DNA of 17,066 bases. It comes from Paracoccaceae bacterium (GTDB taxonomy: Bacteria; Pseudomonadota; Alphaproteobacteria; Rhodobacterales; Rhodobacteraceae). The notes beneath the pieces are model-generated. The model saw only the letters and a list, made by a program, of their open reading frames with translations. It ran no database searches and was not told the DNA's origin. The stretch is taken from positions 1 through 17,066 of the forward strand of contig QKHF01000056.1 in the NCBI GenBank assembly GCA_003250135.1, read 5' to 3'. Shown one piece after another: positions 14,824 to 17,066 of the stretch. The position numbers were made by a program, and so were the translations under genes. The number at the start of each line of letters is the position of its first letter. The stretch's first letter is position 1.

Positions 14824-16164
14824 TCAGCTTGTGGCGCAAAGCGCGGACCGTCCGGCTTCGTGCTCCAGCTTTGGAATCGCGATCGCGTCATAGGGGTCGT
14901 TCGGGGCCAGCATCATAGGGGCGGCGCGTTGGGCTGCGGCGCGCCGGCCGCCGGCGCGGTAGAAACTTCCCTCGATCTGCGACGTGACGAGGAGAAACCG
15001 TCGGAACGCCGCGTAAGCCTTGGGATCGGGCGGATTTGGCGCGCGGAAGAACTCCTCCAGCGGCTGCCTCGACGTAAGGCCCGGCTTGTCAAACACCGCC
15101 CGGCCCATCGCCCGCACGGGCAGGCCGCGCCACAGCGCCTGATGCGCCGAGGTGGAATTGATGGTGACGGCCGAAACAGCGCCGTCGAGAAGCTGCGCCA
15201 GCCGTCCGCGCTCCAGAAAGATCACCCGGTCGCCGCGGCCGGTCCTGTGCGCGATGCGCCGGGCGAGCGCGCCCAGATTCTCGCGCCCGTCATCAAAGGG
15301 GTGCGCCTTCAGCACCAGCTTGTCGCCCGCAGGCGCGCCGCGAAAGAACGCATCGACACATTCCTCGACGAACTCGGCGACCGAGTCGTAATCGCTGTGC
15401 GCCCTTATCGAGGCGTCGAAGGCGAGTTGCAGCAGCACGAGGTGATAGCGCTTGCCCTGTCTGCGCAGCGTCGCTTCGCGCAATCGCGAGGCGCCGGACA
15501 AAGCCGGCAGCACCGCCAGACGTCGCAGGTAGAATGCGAATTCCGTCTCCAGCGCCAGCTCGCGATGGCGGGCGTAATTCGGATACCGCGCGGCGCCGAG
15601 CCATAACGCGAGGTGATGCGCCAAGCTCCAGAACGTATGGGCTAGGGACGAGCCCCACTTCGCCGGCGCCGCCTTCATCGGGCGGTTCAAACGTCTGGCG
15701 GCTTCGCGGATTTCGGCGATGGACATGCCCATCAGGCGCGAGTTGCCGTTCACCCCACCGCGCTCGTAGGTGATCCAGTAGGGGCGCAGATAGCCTTCCT
15801 CGAAACAATGCACGGTGACGGCGGCGCCAGCGGCGAGACGCGCCTCCTTGTGATAGGGGCGCTCGTCGCCATAGAGCACCAGATCGGTGACGCCGAGATC
15901 GCGAATCCGACGGCGGATATGCACTGGCCATTCGTCGGCGCGGCCCTGAAACGCCTCATAACCCTCGCGACCGCGCCACTCGGCCTCATCCGCAAAGGTG
16001 AACCCGATTTTCCGGCAGGCCGCCCCATGCGCGGTCAATTCCGCCGCGAGGCGAGAGAAGAATGGCCCGTTCGGCCCCTGAAGAAACAGGAAGACCCGCT
16101 CGCGGCCCTCCGCTCCGGCCGAAAATGGCGCCGTCTCGCAATCCCGCCCCGACAGATCCGCCAC
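14824..16164 (-). CDS. kpsS: Capsule polysaccharide Kdo transferase KpsS
   Basis: Adds the first beta-Kdo to lyso-phosphatidylglycerol, priming the linker that KpsC extends. 446 residues; E. coli KpsS is about 390. Seen: VFLFLQGPNGPFF (24-36), DLVLYGDERPYH (94-105), HCFEEGYLRPYWITYERGGVNGNS (119-142), LVLKAHPFDDGREN (283-296) and TINSTSAHQAL (334-344), all in the expected order. The start is GTG at 16164 with AGGGG eight bases upstream; the first 20 residues are not conserved-looking, so a slightly later start cannot be excluded. The C-terminal 40 residues are alanine- and arginine-rich and look variable. First gene of the capsule operon, divergent from ribE across 153 bases. Confidence 0.95.
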   Translation of the reverse strand: MADLSGRDCETAPFSAGAEGRERVFLFLQGPNGPFFSRLAAELTAHGAACRKIGFTFADEAEWRGREGYEAFQGRADEWPVHIRRRIRDLGVTDLVLYGDERPYHKEARLAAGAAVTVHCFEEGYLRPYWITYERGGVNGNSRLMGMSIAEIREAARRLNRPMKAAPAKWGSSLAHTFWSLAHHLALWLGAARYPNYARHRELALETEFAFYLRRLAVLPALSGASRLREATLRRQGKRYHLVLLQLAFDASIRAHSDYDSVAEFVEECVDAFFRGAPAGDKLVLKAHPFDDGRENLGALARRIAHRTGRGDRVIFLERGRLAQLLDGAVSAVTINSTSAHQALWRGLPVRAMGRAVFDKPGLTSRQPLEEFFRAPNPPDPKAYAAFRRFLLVTSQIEGSFYRAGGRRAAAQRAAPMMLAPNDPYDAIAIPKLEHEAGRSALCATS

Positions 16165-16262
16165 CGTTCAGGCCCCTTGCGCGTTAACTCTGTTGAGGGA
16201 CAGTGCGGCAGGAAGCCTTACCGAAGACTTAAGCTCGGAGCGCCGGCGGGTCCGCGGCGCGC

Positions 16263-16290
16263 TTGCCCCCGGCGCGTCTGACGTTACTGT
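16263..16290 (+). promoter_or_regulatory. Candidate sigma-70 promoter for ribE
   Basis: TTGCCC (16263-16268, 4 of 6) and TACTGT (16285-16290, 3 of 6) are separated by 16 bases and would start transcription about 20 bases before the ribE ATG. The match is modest. Some promoter must exist here because ribE cannot be reached from ribD through the opposing capsule genes. No FMN riboswitch consensus is present in the 153-base gap. Confidence 0.25.
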
Positions 16291-16317
16291 GCGCCAAACC
16301 ATGTTCGTGGAGGGGTC

Positions 16318-16917
16318 ATGTTCACTGGAATCGTGACGGATGTCGGCCGGATCGCCAGCGTTTCGAAAAATGGCGACACGCGAGTGCGAATCGACTGCGC
16401 CTATGACGCGGACGGAATCGACATCGGCGCTTCCATCGCGTGCTCCGGGGTCTGCCTGACCGTGGTGGACCGGGGCCCCCGGGACGGCGGCGCGTGGTTT
16501 GACGTCGACGCGTCGGCGGAAACTCTGTCGAAGACCAATCTGGGAGCGTGGGCCAAGGATACGCGGGTCAACCTGGAGCGCGCGCTGAAGGTTGGCGACG
16601 AGCTCGGCGGCCATGTGGTCACGGGCCATGTCGACGGCGTGGCCGAGGTGGTTTCCGTAGCGAAGGAAGGCGACTCGACCCGGGTCACGTTCCGCACGCC
16701 CGAGAACCTCGCCCGTTTCATCGCCGAGAAAGGGTCGGTCACGCTGAACGGCGCGTCGTTGACGGTGAACGAGGTCGACGGCGCGACCTTCGGCGTGAAC
16801 CTGATCCCGCACACCAAGGAGGTCACGACCTGGGGCGACGTGGCGCCGGGCGACCGGATCAACCTGGAGATCGACATCCTCGCGCGCTATGTGGCGCGCC
16901 TTGCTGAGACAGCCTGA
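16318..16917 (+). CDS. ribE: Riboflavin synthase, alpha chain
   Basis: Dismutates two molecules of 6,7-dimethyl-8-ribityllumazine to riboflavin and the pyrimidinedione, the last step of the pathway; a cytoplasmic homotrimer. 199 residues, the usual length. Two tandem lumazine-binding barrels are visible: barrel 1 begins MFTGIVTDVGRI, with ACSGVCLTVVD (41-51); barrel 2 has the related GGHVVTGHVDGVA (97-109) and GSVTLNGASLTVNEV (139-153), and TPENLARFIAEKGS (127-140). The ATG at 16318 follows GGAGGGG almost immediately; an out-of-frame ATG at 16301 is ignored. Separated from ribD by the capsule block. No ribB/ribA or ribH gene follows within the window. Confidence 0.97.
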   Translation: MFTGIVTDVGRIASVSKNGDTRVRIDCAYDADGIDIGASIACSGVCLTVVDRGPRDGGAWFDVDASAETLSKTNLGAWAKDTRVNLERALKVGDELGGHVVTGHVDGVAEVVSVAKEGDSTRVTFRTPENLARFIAEKGSVTLNGASLTVNEVDGATFGVNLIPHTKEVTTWGDVAPGDRINLEIDILARYVARLAETA

Positions 16918-16921
16918 GCGA

Positions 16922-16950
16922 TTGTCGAGCCTGCGCCCCGCGGGCATAGT
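16922..16950 (+). promoter_or_regulatory. Candidate sigma-70 promoter for the right-edge gene
   Basis: TTGTCG (16922-16927), a 17-base spacer and CATAGT (16945-16950) give 8 of 12 matches at ideal spacing. It lies 30 bases before the ATG at 16980. It suggests that the next gene has its own transcription start rather than depending only on ribE. Confidence 0.4.
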
Positions 16951-16979
16951 GACCGCCTGCGAGACGTAGGGAGGGTCGC

Positions 16980-17066
16980 ATGCGCATTCTGCTATCGACG
17001 GCGATCCTGATGGCGCTGGCGCCCGTCGTCGCCCATGCCGACGACGCGGCTGTCTGCGGGTCGGAG
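16980..17066 (+). CDS. Exported protein, N-terminus only (truncated by window edge)
   Basis: ATG at 16980 with AGGGAGG six bases upstream. The 29 visible residues start MRILLSTAILMALAPVVAHA, a textbook Sec signal peptide with likely cleavage after AHA, followed by DDAAVCGSE. A cysteine six residues into the mature protein suggests a periplasmic protein with a disulfide, but the family cannot be told from this fragment. It follows ribE by 62 bases. Confidence 0.8.
   Translation, partial: MRILLSTAILMALAPVVAHADDAAVCGSE

Noticed and set aside
16165..16317. FMN riboswitch upstream of ribE
   Set aside because: None of the conserved RFN element segments is present in the 153-base gap, nor in the 30 bases before ribD.

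Overview
The window is GC-rich bacterial chromosome, fully packed with genes. Its gene content suggests an alphaproteobacterium, most likely Rhodobacterales-like: an Hda-type DnaA regulator (HdaA) next to an AI-2E/PerM transporter and ppk, a glyA / nrdR / ribD run, an NAD kinase with a short N-terminus, and a KpsC/KpsS capsule pair. The taxonomic call rests on synteny and protein style only. I see no rRNA or tRNA genes, insertion sequences, CRISPR arrays or phage genes.

Left half (1-7921, all on the minus strand; transcription order runs right to left): nadK (NAD kinase, GTG start), then an AI-2E-family permease overlapping hdaA by 4 bases (ATGA), then ppk1 (polyphosphate kinase), a Leu/Phe/Val/Glu-type amino-acid dehydrogenase, a small ACP-like DUF1493 protein, and ppx (exopolyphosphatase / Ppx-GppA phosphatase), which runs off the left edge. 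The polyphosphate-making and polyphosphate-degrading enzymes are thus separated by an amino-acid dehydrogenase and an acyl-carrier-like protein that lacks the phosphopantetheine serine.

Middle (7922-11587, mostly plus strand): a 338-base divergent intergenic region, then glyA (serine hydroxymethyltransferase) closed by a strong intrinsic terminator. A 43-codon single-span membrane or exported peptide follows on the minus strand. Then come nrdR (repressor of ribonucleotide reductase genes) and ribD (bifunctional deaminase/reductase of riboflavin synthesis), probably cotranscribed.

Right part (11597-17066): a minus-strand capsule block, kpsS - Wza/KpsD-like export lipoprotein - kpsC, with spacings of 27 and 2 bases. 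It lies between ribD and ribE, and ribE (riboflavin synthase) resumes on the plus strand. KpsC and KpsS are the Kdo transferases that build the poly-Kdo linker of group 2-type capsules, and the lipoprotein is the outer-membrane export channel. The ABC transporter (KpsM/T), KpsE and serotype-specific genes are not in the window. The window ends in the signal peptide of an unidentified exported protein with its own likely promoter.

Overall this is mainly core metabolism. I do not see a convincing undescribed system. The points most worth a second look are the dehydrogenase/DUF1493 pair inside the ppk-ppx locus, the capsule trio inside the riboflavin genes, and the unannotated 43-residue peptide between glyA and nrdR.
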